DNA from: Psychromicrobium silvestre
Lineage (GTDB): Bacteria > Actinomycetota > Actinomycetes > Actinomycetales > Micrococcaceae
Direction: 5' to 3'
Assembly (NCBI RefSeq): GCF_013408295.1
Contig: NZ_JACBYQ010000001.1
Span: 496,001 to 560,000 of the forward strand
DNA length: 64,000 nucleotides
The translations under genes and the position numbers were made by a program. The notes beneath the pieces are model-generated. The model saw only the letters and a program-made list of their open reading frames with translations, was not told where the DNA came from and made no database searches. Shown one piece after another: positions 43,056 to 52,212 of the stretch (position 1 is the stretch's first letter; every line of letters starts with the position of its first letter).

Positions 43056-45722
43056 TTAGCTTTGTAGGAAGACCAGAGACATTGGAGTGGTCTCGGTGGT
43101 CTGCCCTTGCGGATTGTCCTTGAAGATCCCCTCCAGAACGCTCTTGCTGAGACCGGTGTCATGTCCTAGAGCCACTACGCCGAGGTCATTGGCATCCATA
43201 ATCGCGGTGCCACCGAAGTTCTTTGCCAGTTCCTCGGGCAACATGGCGCGTACCTTGGCACTCAGCCGGCGGGCCACGCCGTCGGGATCCTTGGGTGCGT
43301 ACTTGACCGAGTGCGTTGAGGTACCCACCTGGTACCCGGCTGCGCCGTCAATGGCGTTGATATTGTGACCAACCACCTCGTAGAAAACCCCGGACTTGCC
43401 CTGCAACTTGCCCAGCACGCTACGCGCGGAGGCGTAGGCAATACGAGGCAGTCCCACCTCATCGATGGCTAACTGCATTGACCAGGGGCTAGCCAGGCCG
43501 ATGCCTCCAGGATTGCGGGTGACGAACTTGGAGAAGAACCGGGCGGCATTGGAAACCTTGATATCCCAGACCGGAATGGACCGTCCCTGAGTCATAGCCA
43601 CGATTTTTTCGGAGATGAACAGGTACCAAGGGGTTCCGGCGGTGGCCTGCTGATGTTCCTGATCGGCTTGGGGAAGGCCATCAACAAAACGCTTCACATA
43701 ACCCAGCAACGCCGGATCCAGATCGGTTTCCTTGTAGAAAACCTCGGTGCGGATGGGGTAACGCCGATAGGTCTTACCATCCTCAGCAAGGGTGATGTTC
43801 AGTTCCTTATCGGCATTCGGGGCGTAATCGCTCTTCCCCTCGATTCCAGCCTTGACCTCCGGCTCATCGAAGAATTCACGCAGCCAGAGTTCGGTGTTGA
43901 GCAGCCGCCAGAAAACCATCGTGTTCGGCGAAGACTTACCGCTCAGGTACTCCTCAAAGGCGTAGATGACGGCGTCCTGATTCCAGTACGGCCGAGCCTC
44001 GAAGGAAGAGGAGAGGAAGATCTCGTAGAGCTTCTCCTTCATGTGCACGAACCACTCGGCCTCGGGAGTGGTGAAACCGATCTTGTTCCGCCGATTGCTG
44101 ATCATGGAGGGCAGCATGCCGCGGGTGGCATCGCGCAGCACTCGCTTATTCCAGCCGCCCTTGATAATTGATTCATCGCTCAGGCTAAACAGGTATTTGA
44201 CCACTTCCTTATCCAGGAAAGGTACCCGCCCCTCCAAGGAGAAGCGCATGGTGTTCTTGTCCTCATAACGCAGCACCGAGGGCAAGGACTTGTGGAAGAG
44301 ATCATCGATCAGACGAAGCTTGAGGTTGTCCGGCACATTGCTGAACCGCTCATCCTTGTACTTCGAAGTGAATGACTTCTGCAGCAAGCTGGAGATGCTC
44401 AAGGTCTTTTTAGCGCTAAGCCGGCCGAAGATCTGGAATCGAGCCAGGCGGAACAGAATATCGGTGCTGGAGAGCATCTCCTTGGCCAGCTTGCTGTACT
44501 CGCCGTGCTTCCTCAGCTGGCGCAGATAGGCCAGGTAATAAGGAATGTAACCGGCCATCATCTCATCGGCGCCCTGACCGTCCAGCAGCACGGTGACATG
44601 CTTGGAAGCCTCCCGCATCACCTGATACTGGGCGTAGGGGCCGGAAGAGATGATGGGCTCCTCCTGCGTGCGCACAAAGTCCATCAGATCTGCTTCAAAC
44701 TCCGCGGGCTTAGGCAAGATCTTATGGCTGGTGACATTGCCCTGGCACAGGTCCAGCACGGCGTCGGCGTACTTTTCCTCGTCGTTGATCGAGTTCGGGA
44801 AGACCGCCGAGAAGGTCTGCTGGCTGCCGCCCAACGAATCGGTGGCGGCAGCGTTCTCCTGCATCAACTTATTGATGGTGACCACCACGGCGGAGGAATC
44901 CAGTCCACCCGAAAGCGCGGTTCCTACCGGCACTTCGGACTGAAGGCGGAGCCTAACGCCCTCGGTGAAGCGCTGACGGTATTCGTCAATGACTTCCTTC
45001 GAATAAGGAGTGCCGATCTTGGACAGCTCCTTGAGTTCCTCCGGAAGTCGGGTGAACATACTCACCTGGTGGATACCGGTACTGGTATCCACCACCAGCT
45101 TTTCTCCGGGCATCAACTTGTCGATGCCCTCGAAGAAGGTCTCGGCTTCCTCATCGTGGATGCGGAATTGCAGGTAGCGGTAAAGGATCCGCTCGTTAAT
45201 CTTCCGCTCCAGCTTTCCGGTGGCCAGCAGCGGCTTGATTTCCGATCCGAAGAGCAAAGTTGGCTGTTCTTTAGTTCCCGCTGTGGCGAAGTAAAGCGGC
45301 TTGATGCCGAAATGGTCGCGGGCCAGCACAAGCTTGCCCTTTTTGACGTCGTGGATGGCCAGGCCGAACATGCCATTGAATTTGTCGAAGGCCTCTTCGC
45401 CCCACTCCTCGTAGGACTGCAGCACCACTTCGGTATCCGAATTGGTCAAGAAGGTGCGGCCTAGAGCTTCGAGCTCGGCGCGCAGTTCCAGGTAGTTATA
45501 AGTTTCGCCGTTATAGACCAGAACAGTCTGGCCGTCCTGGCTGATCATCGGCTCCTGGCCATGGGCGACGTCGATAATCGCCAGTCGGCGGTGCGCAAAA
45601 CCGATCTGGTCCTTGGTGTAGAACCCCTCACCATCGGGGCCGCGATGGGCGATGGTGTCGCTCATCGCCTTAAGCATTGCCTCGTCCGCACCATAGCCGA
45701 AGTACCCGGCGATTCCACACAT
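43056..45722 (-). CDS. asnB: Asparagine synthetase B fused to a C-terminal F420-0:glutamate ligase-like domain
   Basis: An 888-residue protein starting MCGIAGYFG, with Cys2 as the glutaminase nucleophile; the upstream in-frame leader cannot be coding for this reason. Glutaminase blocks: DTIAHRGPDGEGFYTKDQIG, LVYNGETYNYLELRAELEAL, NSDTEVVLQSYEEWG. Synthetase domain: GTALSGGLDSSAVVVTI (PP-loop) and LLDGQGADEMMAGY, ending near residue 625 at RLLNTELWLREFF. Residues about 640-888 are extra to AsnB and resemble the CofE/F420-0:gamma-glutamyl ligase family (YPIRTEVFYKETD, WYLFISEKIVAMTQGRSIPV, FFSKFVTRNPGGIGL). The catalytic integrity of that domain is unclear. Downstream is a hairpin; pdxT diverges from its start. 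Confidence 0.88.
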   Translation of the reverse strand: MCGIAGYFGYGADEAMLKAMSDTIAHRGPDGEGFYTKDQIGFAHRRLAIIDVAHGQEPMISQDGQTVLVYNGETYNYLELRAELEALGRTFLTNSDTEVVLQSYEEWGEEAFDKFNGMFGLAIHDVKKGKLVLARDHFGIKPLYFATAGTKEQPTLLFGSEIKPLLATGKLERKINERILYRYLQFRIHDEEAETFFEGIDKLMPGEKLVVDTSTGIHQVSMFTRLPEELKELSKIGTPYSKEVIDEYRQRFTEGVRLRLQSEVPVGTALSGGLDSSAVVVTINKLMQENAAATDSLGGSQQTFSAVFPNSINDEEKYADAVLDLCQGNVTSHKILPKPAEFEADLMDFVRTQEEPIISSGPYAQYQVMREASKHVTVLLDGQGADEMMAGYIPYYLAYLRQLRKHGEYSKLAKEMLSSTDILFRLARFQIFGRLSAKKTLSISSLLQKSFTSKYKDERFSNVPDNLKLRLIDDLFHKSLPSVLRYEDKNTMRFSLEGRVPFLDKEVVKYLFSLSDESIIKGGWNKRVLRDATRGMLPSMISNRRNKIGFTTPEAEWFVHMKEKLYEIFLSSSFEARPYWNQDAVIYAFEEYLSGKSSPNTMVFWRLLNTELWLREFFDEPEVKAGIEGKSDYAPNADKELNITLAEDGKTYRRYPIRTEVFYKETDLDPALLGYVKRFVDGLPQADQEHQQATAGTPWYLFISEKIVAMTQGRSIPVWDIKVSNAARFFSKFVTRNPGGIGLASPWSMQLAIDEVGLPRIAYASARSVLGKLQGKSGVFYEVVGHNINAIDGAAGYQVGTSTHSVKYAPKDPDGVARRLSAKVRAMLPEELAKNFGGTAIMDANDLGVVALGHDTGLSKSVLEGIFKDNPQGQTTETTPMSLVFLQS

Positions 45723-45820
45723 AAGCTCTACCTCACAGATAAGAAAGTCCAGCCTCAATCGTACTGGTGCGGTGGGCGATTCCTGCTCAGGCAGGGCCGG
45801 GCGCAGAGTATGCTTGCCGG

Positions 45821-46468
45821 GTGAAAGTGAGCGAGAACCTGATCGGTGTACTGGCCCTACAAGGCGATGTGCATGAGCATATCCGCGCAATCGAGGCTTG
45901 CGGGGAGACCGCAGTGCCGATTCGCAGGGCGGCTGAGCTGGCGGGTCTTGCGGGTCTGATCCTGCCCGGTGGCGAGTCCACCACAATGGACAAACTGATC
46001 CGTTCCTTCGGCTTGGCGGAGCCGTTGAAGGAATTCATCGCTTCGGGTCAGCCGGTCTACGGGTCCTGCGCCGGGATGATTTTACTGGCGGATCGAATTG
46101 TTGATCCGGCAACCGATCTTGGTGGGCAACCGCAGCAAACCCTGGGCGGCTTGGATATTGCGGTGCGGCGCAATGCTTTCGGACGGCAGCGTGATTCCTT
46201 TGAAACGGAGTTGACGTTTTCAGGTTTAAGCGATCCGGAGCGTCCGATGCACGCCGTTTTCATCCGAGCTCCTTGGGTGGAATCAGCCGGTGCCGGGGTG
46301 CAGCGGCTGGCCACGGTTAGAATCGAAGGAGCAGATCGCGCCGTCGCGGTTCGTTCGGGCAATCTGCTGGCTACCTCCTTCCACCCGGAAGTGACCGGCC
46401 AGCGGGGTGTTCCGTCAGAACTGCGGGTGCACGAGTTATTTATTCGGATGATCAAGCAAGAAGCTTGA
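45821..46468 (+). CDS. pdxT: Pyridoxal 5'-phosphate synthase glutaminase subunit PdxT
   Basis: Class I glutamine amidotransferase supplying ammonia to PdxS. Key parts: IGVLALQGDVHEHIRAIEAC, LILPGGESTTMDKLIRSFGL, nucleophile in GQPVYGSCAGMILLAD, VRRNAFGRQRDSFET, and the His-Glu pair in LATSFHPEVTGQRG. The GTG at 45821 gives the expected N-terminus; GTG at 45827 is an alternative. Normally beside pdxS, it is separated here by the island and four further genes. yebC follows in 28 bases, as in mycobacteria. Confidence 0.95.
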   Translation: MKVSENLIGVLALQGDVHEHIRAIEACGETAVPIRRAAELAGLAGLILPGGESTTMDKLIRSFGLAEPLKEFIASGQPVYGSCAGMILLADRIVDPATDLGGQPQQTLGGLDIAVRRNAFGRQRDSFETELTFSGLSDPERPMHAVFIRAPWVESAGAGVQRLATVRIEGADRAVAVRSGNLLATSFHPEVTGQRGVPSELRVHELFIRMIKQEA

Positions 46469-46496
46469 GTAGCAGGCAGAGGAAGAAGAGCAGAGT

Positions 46497-47252
46497 ATGT
46501 CCGGTCACTCCAAGTGGGCTACCACCAAGCACAAGAAGGCCGTTATCGATGGCCGGCGCGCAAAGTCGTTTGCCAAGCTGATCAAGAACATCGAAGTGGC
46601 TGCGCGCGTCGGCGGCCCCGATCTGGCAGGCAACCCTGCCCTGGAATTGGCAGTCACCAAGGCGAAGAAGACTTCGGTGCCGAACGACAATATCGACCGG
46701 GCAATTAAGCGTGGCTCCGGCCAGCTCGGCGAGGCGGTGGACTATCAGACCATCATGTACGAAGGTTACGGCCCGCAAGGCACCGCGATTCTGATTGAGT
46801 GCCTTACCGATAATAAGAACCGAGCGGCCTCCGAGGTACGTCTTGTGGTGGGCCGCAACGGCGGCAATATGGCTGATCCTGGCTCTGTTGCCTATATGTT
46901 CACCCGCAAGGGCATCGTCTCGCTGCCGAAGAACGGCTTGAGCGAAGACGATTTGCTGATGGCCGTGCTCGACGCCGGTGCCGAGGAAGTCAAGGTCGAC
47001 GGTGAGAACTTCGAGGTGATCTCGGAACCTCAGGACCTGCCTGCTATCCGCAGCGCATTGAACGAGGCCGGAATCGAATACGAGAACGATGAAGCTGGCT
47101 TTGTGCCGTCCATGCAGGTTGAGCTCGATGTGGAGCACGCGAAGAAATTCGTCCGGCTTTACGATGCGCTTGAGGATCTGGATGACGTGCAGAACATCTA
47201 CTCGAATGCGGATATGAGCGCCGAAGTCATGGCGCAGCTGGAAGAAGACTAA
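46497..47252 (+). CDS. yebC: YebC/PmpR family regulatory/translation protein
   Basis: A 251-residue TACO1/YebC protein. [20 protein letters not shown] is the invariant N-terminus, followed by [76 protein letters not shown] and the C-terminal dimer-like domain ending EVMAQLEED. YebC-type proteins have been reported as transcription factors and, more recently, as ribosome factors for difficult sequences. It sits directly before ruvC, its conserved position. Confidence 0.96.
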   Translation: MSGHSKWATTKHKKAVIDGRRAKSFAKLIKNIEVAARVGGPDLAGNPALELAVTKAKKTSVPNDNIDRAIKRGSGQLGEAVDYQTIMYEGYGPQGTAILIECLTDNKNRAASEVRLVVGRNGGNMADPGSVAYMFTRKGIVSLPKNGLSEDDLLMAVLDAGAEEVKVDGENFEVISEPQDLPAIRSALNEAGIEYENDEAGFVPSMQVELDVEHAKKFVRLYDALEDLDDVQNIYSNADMSAEVMAQLEED

Positions 47253-47278
47253 ATGAACCCGAGCGGAGGGGGAGGGCG

Positions 47279-47869
47279 CTGCGCGTCCTAGGTGTTGACC
47301 CCGGACTGACCCGTTGCGGGCTGGGTGTGGTTGACGTCGCCGCTAATCGTTCCGCCACCATGGTCGCCGTGGATGTGGTCGGTAGCAGCGCCTCGATGGC
47401 TTTACCACAGCGACTGCTGCTGATCTCCACCGCAATTGAGGACTGGCTGGATCGCTATAAGCCAGATGTCTTGGCGGTGGAACGGGTTTTTTCGCAGACC
47501 AACGTCTCCACTGTGATGGGGGTGGCACAGGTTTCTGGCATCGTGATGGCTGCCGCCGCCCGCCGCGGTGTCGCCGTTGCGCTACACACCCCCAGTGAGG
47601 TCAAAGCTGCGGTGACAGGTAGCGGCAGGGCGGATAAAACCGCGGTGACCAAGATGGTGACCAAGATTCTTAGGCTCCAGGAAGAGCCCAAGCCTGCCGA
47701 TGCCGCGGACGCGCTGGCTCTAGCCATCACCCACGCCTGGCGCAGCGGGCCGGGCAGCCTTACCGCGGAGGACGGCGGTCAGCAACTTACGCCGGCCCGC
47801 AAACTTTGGCTCGAAGCCGAGGCGAAAGCCCGAAAGAACGCGGAGAAGGCCAAACAACAGTGGCGCTGA
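47279..47869 (+). CDS. ruvC: Holliday junction resolvase RuvC, apparent CTG start
   Basis: Endonuclease resolving Holliday junctions with RuvAB. The protein reads [20 protein letters not shown] at its N-terminus, with the catalytic Asp7 in [25 protein letters not shown] supplies the Glu, and [15 protein letters not shown]-like [20 protein letters not shown] and [14 protein letters not shown] the last acidic residues. No ATG, GTG or TTG occurs in frame upstream of Asp7 within the intergenic space, but CTG at 47279 has the purine-rich GGAGGGGGAGGG just upstream. Starting at the first internal ATG (47366) or GTG would remove the catalytic Asp. Length 196 residues fits the family. Confidence 0.93.
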   Translation: MRVLGVDPGLTRCGLGVVDVAANRSATMVAVDVVGSSASMALPQRLLLISTAIEDWLDRYKPDVLAVERVFSQTNVSTVMGVAQVSGIVMAAAARRGVAVALHTPSEVKAAVTGSGRADKTAVTKMVTKILRLQEEPKPADAADALALAITHAWRSGPGSLTAEDGGQQLTPARKLWLEAEAKARKNAEKAKQQWR

Positions 47870-47998
47870 GCGTATTCTTCTGCGCGCGGCTCGGATTGGG
47901 ATCGCTAGTTGTGGCGTGGCGCTTGTCATGAACCACACGGTAGGCGCTAACCTATTCGTAGATATGTTCGGATAGTTTCTTCTCAAAGGCGAAGCGCA

Positions 47999-48661
47999 AT
48001 GATTAGTTTTCTTCGCGGCCCGGTGGCCCAACTCGGCCTCTCCAGCGCTGTTATCGACGTTGGCGGTATGGGCATGCTGGTGCAGGCCACTCCGAAGACC
48101 CTGGGCACGCTGCGCTTGGGACAGGAAGCCACCGTGACAACTTCGATGATCGTCCGCGAGGACTCGATGACGCTCTACGGCTTTGCCAATCTGGACGAAC
48201 GCGAAGTTTTCGAGATCCTGCTGACCGTCAGCGGCATCGGACCTAGACTTGCCCTCGCCGTGCTTGCGGTTTTGGAACCCGAGGCTATTAGGGTGGCGGC
48301 CTCTAGCGGCGATGGCAAGACCTTCACCAAGGTTCCCGGCGTGGGCCCCAAGGTTGCCGGCCGGATTGTGCTCGAACTGGCAAATAAGTTGATACCGCGC
48401 GGCACTTCAGGCGATTCGGCACCCGCCGCCGGAGAGCAGGGCTGGAAACCTCAGGTGGTAGCGGCCATGATCAGCTTGGGCTGGAGCGAGAAGGACGCCC
48501 TTAGCAGCATCGATAAGGCGACCGAAGGGGAGCCGGAGCTATTGGCGGAGGGGAATGTCGCGGCGATTTTGCGAAGCACCCTACGCTGGCTGGGCCAAGA
48601 TGGGGCGCGTCGCGCTGCGGGTGCACCTGCTAGCCGATCCAAGCTGAGCGCGAATGTCTGA
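47999..48661 (+). CDS. ruvA: Holliday junction branch migration protein RuvA
   Basis: Binds Holliday junctions as a tetramer and loads RuvB. The 220-residue protein has the N-terminal OB fold ([20 protein letters not shown]), the HhH domain ([39 protein letters not shown]) and the C-terminal RuvB-contacting domain ([20 protein letters not shown]). It overlaps ruvB by 8 bases. The 129-base gap to ruvC is larger than elsewhere in the operon and could contain its own promoter. Confidence 0.95.
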   Translation: MISFLRGPVAQLGLSSAVIDVGGMGMLVQATPKTLGTLRLGQEATVTTSMIVREDSMTLYGFANLDEREVFEILLTVSGIGPRLALAVLAVLEPEAIRVAASSGDGKTFTKVPGVGPKVAGRIVLELANKLIPRGTSGDSAPAAGEQGWKPQVVAAMISLGWSEKDALSSIDKATEGEPELLAEGNVAAILRSTLRWLGQDGARRAAGAPASRSKLSANV

Positions 48662-49772
48662 ACACAATGCCGTTGATGAGGACGGGCGCACCTTAGTTTC
48701 CGCCGCGGGGGAGCCCGAGGAGCGGGCGCTGGAGGCTGCGCTCCGGCCGAAGAATCTAGACGATTTTGTCGGTCAGAAACGGGTCCGCAGGCAGCTTTCC
48801 CTGGTCTTAGAGGCCTCCCGAATGCGTTCCAGCAGTGCCGATCACGTGCTGCTCTCCGGACCGCCAGGACTGGGTAAAACCACGCTGGCAATGATTATCG
48901 CGGCCGAGATGAACGCTCCTTTGCGGATCAGCTCCGGGCCAGCCATTCAGCACGCAGGCGATCTAGCCGCAATCTTGTCCTCGCTAACCGAAGGGGAAGT
49001 GCTCTTCCTGGACGAGATCCACCGGATGTCTAGGCCTGCCGAAGAGATGCTCTATATGGCTATGGAGGATTTCCGGGTGGACATTGTGGTGGGCAAAGGA
49101 GCCGGTGCCACCGCTATTCCGCTTGAGCTGCCACCTTTTACCTTGGTCGGGGCGACCACCAGGGCGGGCTTGCTTCCCGGTCCCTTGCGGGATCGGTTCG
49201 GTTTCACCGGGCACCTAGAGTTCTATTCTGTTGAGGAGCTGGAACTGGTATTGCGTCGCTCCGCCGGGCTCCTCGACCTCAAACTATCTAGTGCGGGCTT
49301 CTCCGAGATCGCCAGTCGTTCCAGGGGCACTCCTCGAATCGCCAACCGACTGCTGCGCCGGGTGCGTGACTGGGCCTTGGTGCACGGTCTGGATCGGATT
49401 GAAGCTTCCAGCGCCTCTGCGGCCTTAGAGATGTACGAAATCGATGCCCGCGGCTTGGACCGACTGGATCGGTCCGTTCTGCAGGCTTTGATCGGCAAGT
49501 TCAATGGCGGCCCGGTAGGGCTTTCTACCTTAGCCATCGCGGTGGGCGAAGAGATGGAAACAGTGGAGACCGTGGCGGAGCCATTCCTGGTCCGAGAAGG
49601 GCTGTTGGGCCGGACTCCACGGGGCCGGATCGCTATGCCTGCGGCCTGGCAGCATCTCGGAGTGCCGATGCCGGAAGGTATGTCTGTGGTGGATATGCCA
49701 GCCCTCTTCGACACCTTGGAAGAGCCCTCAGAGGAAGCGGAATCCGGTCAAGATTGGTTTACCGGACGCTGA
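48654..49772 (+). CDS. ruvB: Holliday junction branch migration ATPase RuvB
   Basis: Hexameric AAA+ motor of branch migration. The 372-residue protein has [20 protein letters not shown], Walker A in [18 protein letters not shown], Walker B in [38 protein letters not shown] (sensor 1 and arginine finger) and the C-terminal winged helix ([20 protein letters not shown]). The ATG lies inside the end of ruvA. Confidence 0.96.
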   Translation: MSEHNAVDEDGRTLVSAAGEPEERALEAALRPKNLDDFVGQKRVRRQLSLVLEASRMRSSSADHVLLSGPPGLGKTTLAMIIAAEMNAPLRISSGPAIQHAGDLAAILSSLTEGEVLFLDEIHRMSRPAEEMLYMAMEDFRVDIVVGKGAGATAIPLELPPFTLVGATTRAGLLPGPLRDRFGFTGHLEFYSVEELELVLRRSAGLLDLKLSSAGFSEIASRSRGTPRIANRLLRRVRDWALVHGLDRIEASSASAALEMYEIDARGLDRLDRSVLQALIGKFNGGPVGLSTLAIAVGEEMETVETVAEPFLVREGLLGRTPRGRIAMPAAWQHLGVPMPEGMSVVDMPALFDTLEEPSEEAESGQDWFTGR

Positions 49773-49892
49773 GTTGAACTCAGCTTGCGGCGAATGCAGA
49801 GAAATCCTTGAAAAACTGCTCTAGACTGGTATGACGCTCGGCACATCCACGGCGTGGATGTGTGCCCATAATTCCTAGAACGGATTTTTGCT

Positions 49893-50318
49893 GTGGATAT
49901 TACGATGGTGCTTCTTTTCGCCGTCTTTGCTGTTTTCATTGGTTTCACTTTCTGGCGGCAGCGTAAGCAGCAGAAGACTCAGCAGGAACAGCAAGCCAAA
50001 CTGGGACCCGGCGTCGAGGTGATGACCAGCTTCGGTCTCTTCGGCACCGTGCACTCGGTGGACGAGGTTGATAACAAGATCGTCCTGGAACTCTCTCCCG
50101 GAAATCTCGCCACCGTACACCGGCAGGCTGTTACCAAGATCCTGACCCCAGCCGAAGCCGCTTCCGAGGAAACCCCGGTGGTACCGGATGATGCTTCCTC
50201 GCTGACCGGCCCACTGCCGGAAGCGTCGGCTTCGCAGGACAGCATGAACCATCCCTTGAACGAGACCGCCGAGGAAACCTTGGCCCGGTTGAACAAAGAA
50301 AACGACAAGGACAAGTAG
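49893..50318 (+). CDS. yajC: Preprotein translocase subunit YajC
   Basis: Accessory Sec membrane protein. A 141-residue product with one N-terminal helix (MVLLFAVFAVFIGFTFW), RQRKQQKTQQEQQAKLGPGV, VMTSFGLFGTVHSVDEVDNK (the conserved YajC core) and an acidic disordered tail. GTG start. It stands 103 bases before secD, in the usual yajC-secD-secF order. A short imperfect inverted repeat around 49841-49866 lies upstream and might end ruvB transcription. Confidence 0.92.
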   Translation: MDITMVLLFAVFAVFIGFTFWRQRKQQKTQQEQQAKLGPGVEVMTSFGLFGTVHSVDEVDNKIVLELSPGNLATVHRQAVTKILTPAEAASEETPVVPDDASSLTGPLPEASASQDSMNHPLNETAEETLARLNKENDKDK

Positions 50319-50336
50319 CCTTTGTCCATAGTGCGA

Positions 50337-50362
50337 CCGTCCAGGCTTCCGAGCTTGGACGG
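50337..50362. terminator. Hairpin between yajC and secD
   Basis: An 11-bp stem with one mismatch (50337-50347 with 50352-50362) and a four-base loop. No T-tract follows, so it may be an attenuator or RNA stability element within the yajC-secDF transcript rather than a true terminator. Confidence 0.4.
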
Positions 50363-50421
50363 CGTTGCTATGTTGAACCGGCTTTATCCCTAAGCACGCA
50401 AGAAGGAACCGAGAAACTCTT

Positions 50422-52212
50422 ATGGCACGAAAAGGCCCCGCATCACAAGGCCGCAGGGTGATCCTGTGGCTCGGTGCCCTCATTGTGGTCCTGGTGCTGC
50501 TGCTTGGCGGCGGCGCCATGTTCGGCGGCGCTAGCTGGGCACCCAAACTGGCCCTCGACCTGGAGGGTGGAACGCAGATGATCCTTGCCCCCAAGGTTGA
50601 AGGCGGCGCCACCATCACCGATGAGCAAATGCAGCAAGCGGTATCGATCATCCGCCAGCGTGTGGACGGTTCCGGTGTTTCGGAATCCCAGATCAACACC
50701 CAGAGCGGCAATAACGTCGTGGTGAGCATGCCGGGCACGCCGACCAGTGAGCAGCGAGACCTGATCAAAGCCTCGGCAGCGATGAGCTTCCGGCCGGTGA
50801 TTACCTCGGCTGCCGGTACGGCTACGCCCAAGGCTCAGCTGACCCCGGAGGCCCAGATTCCGAAGCCGACGGCGGCTCCGACGAATGCCAGCGATCCCAA
50901 TAACGTCACGCCGGATATTTACAAACTCTTTGAGAGCTACTCTTGCGTTCCCCCGGTATCCAATCCGATTGAGAACGCCGATCCGAAGAAGGCCACGGTG
51001 GCTTGTGAGCCGGGCACTGGGCAGAAGTACATTCTGGGTCCGGTCGAGGTCTTGGGTAAGGACATCTCCTCCGCTAGCTACGGTCTACAGCAAACCGCTC
51101 AGGGTGGCAGCACCAATAAGTGGGCTGTGAACTTAGAATTCAATGGGGAGGGAACCACAGCCTTCCGCAATGTGACCACCCGGCTCAACGGCTACTACCT
51201 GACCAATCAGAGCGATCCCAAGGCTCAATTCGCCATTGTCTTGGACGGTCAAGTCATCTCGGCTCCGTCCTCGCAGGCTGTGATTACCGACGGTAAATCG
51301 CAGATCACCGGCAGTTTTACCGAGGCCAGCGCGAAGTCACTCTCGGACAAGCTTAAATTCGGTGCACTACCGATTAGCTTCACCATTCAGAGCGAACAGC
51401 AGGTCTCAGCTACCCTGGGCACTCAACAGCTTGAGATGGGTTTGTTGGCCGGTGCCATCGGCTTGCTGCTCGTGGTGATCTACTCACTCTTCCAGTACCG
51501 GATGCTGGGTCTGGTCACCGTGGCTTCCCTCGTGGTTGCTGGGGTACTGACCTATCTGGCCATTGCGCTGCTGGGTTGGGGAATGGGCTACCGGCTCTCC
51601 TTGGCAGGCGTCGCGGGTTTGATTGTGGCGATCGGTCAGACAGCGGACTCCTTCATCGTTTACTTTGAGCGCATTAGGGACGAACTGCGTGAGGGTCGTA
51701 GCCTGGCCACTGCGGTAGCCAATGGTTGGCAGCGGGCCAAGCGCACCGTGCTGGCCTCCAAGGCAGTAAACCTGCTGGCCGCCGTCGTACTGTACTTCGT
51801 TGCAGTCGGTAACGTGCAGGGCTTCGCGTTCACCCTGGGTCTGACCGCGATTGCGGACTTGATCGTGGTCTTTATGTTCACTCATCCCATGTTGCAGATG
51901 CTTTCCACCCGGAAGTTCTTCAGCGAGGGGCACCGCTTCTCCGGGCTCTCTCCGGATCGACTCGGAGCCATCCCGATGTACCGTGGAGCCGGGCGCTTAC
52001 GCACCCCGGAAGATCGTCCTTCGGTGGCCAAGGGCACCCTGAAAGCTAAGAACGCCGGCGCCGCAGCCGAAGCGGAGCGACGGCAAACGATCGCTGAGCG
52101 GAAGCTCGTGGAAAAACTCGCCTCGGGCGATAAAGCGGCCGGAAGCGCTGCTGCTGAAGGCAAAGACTCAGCCAGCAAGACCTCGGTCAGTGCAGCAAAG
52201 GACAACGACTAA
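50422..52212 (+). CDS. secD: Protein translocase subunit SecD
   Basis: Uses the proton gradient to pull secreted proteins outward together with SecF. The 596-residue protein has a first helix (VILWLGALIVVLVLLLGGGA), the LALDLEGGTQMILAPK (D1) motif, a large periplasmic-side domain (about 50-330), FKFGALPISFTI-like KLKFGALPISFTIQSEQQVS, then five helices containing GVAGLIVAIGQTADSFIVYF and ERIRDELREGRSL. A basic Ala-rich tail of about 70 residues follows the last helix. Its stop overlaps the secF start by one base. Confidence 0.95.
   Translation: MARKGPASQGRRVILWLGALIVVLVLLLGGGAMFGGASWAPKLALDLEGGTQMILAPKVEGGATITDEQMQQAVSIIRQRVDGSGVSESQINTQSGNNVVVSMPGTPTSEQRDLIKASAAMSFRPVITSAAGTATPKAQLTPEAQIPKPTAAPTNASDPNNVTPDIYKLFESYSCVPPVSNPIENADPKKATVACEPGTGQKYILGPVEVLGKDISSASYGLQQTAQGGSTNKWAVNLEFNGEGTTAFRNVTTRLNGYYLTNQSDPKAQFAIVLDGQVISAPSSQAVITDGKSQITGSFTEASAKSLSDKLKFGALPISFTIQSEQQVSATLGTQQLEMGLLAGAIGLLLVVIYSLFQYRMLGLVTVASLVVAGVLTYLAIALLGWGMGYRLSLAGVAGLIVAIGQTADSFIVYFERIRDELREGRSLATAVANGWQRAKRTVLASKAVNLLAAVVLYFVAVGNVQGFAFTLGLTAIADLIVVFMFTHPMLQMLSTRKFFSEGHRFSGLSPDRLGAIPMYRGAGRLRTPEDRPSVAKGTLKAKNAGAAAEAERRQTIAERKLVEKLASGDKAAGSAAAEGKDSASKTSVSAAKDND

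Noticed and set aside
44505-45464. Open frame of 319 codons on the plus strand
   Set aside because: Antisense to asnB, with no recognisable motif or ribosome-binding site.
47923-47946. Possible PafBC/RecA-NDp-type promoter (TTGTC plus spaced TA) upstream of ruvA
   Set aside because: Only TTGTC and one following base fit; the rest of the upstream half and the spacing to the TAnnnT part do not match.
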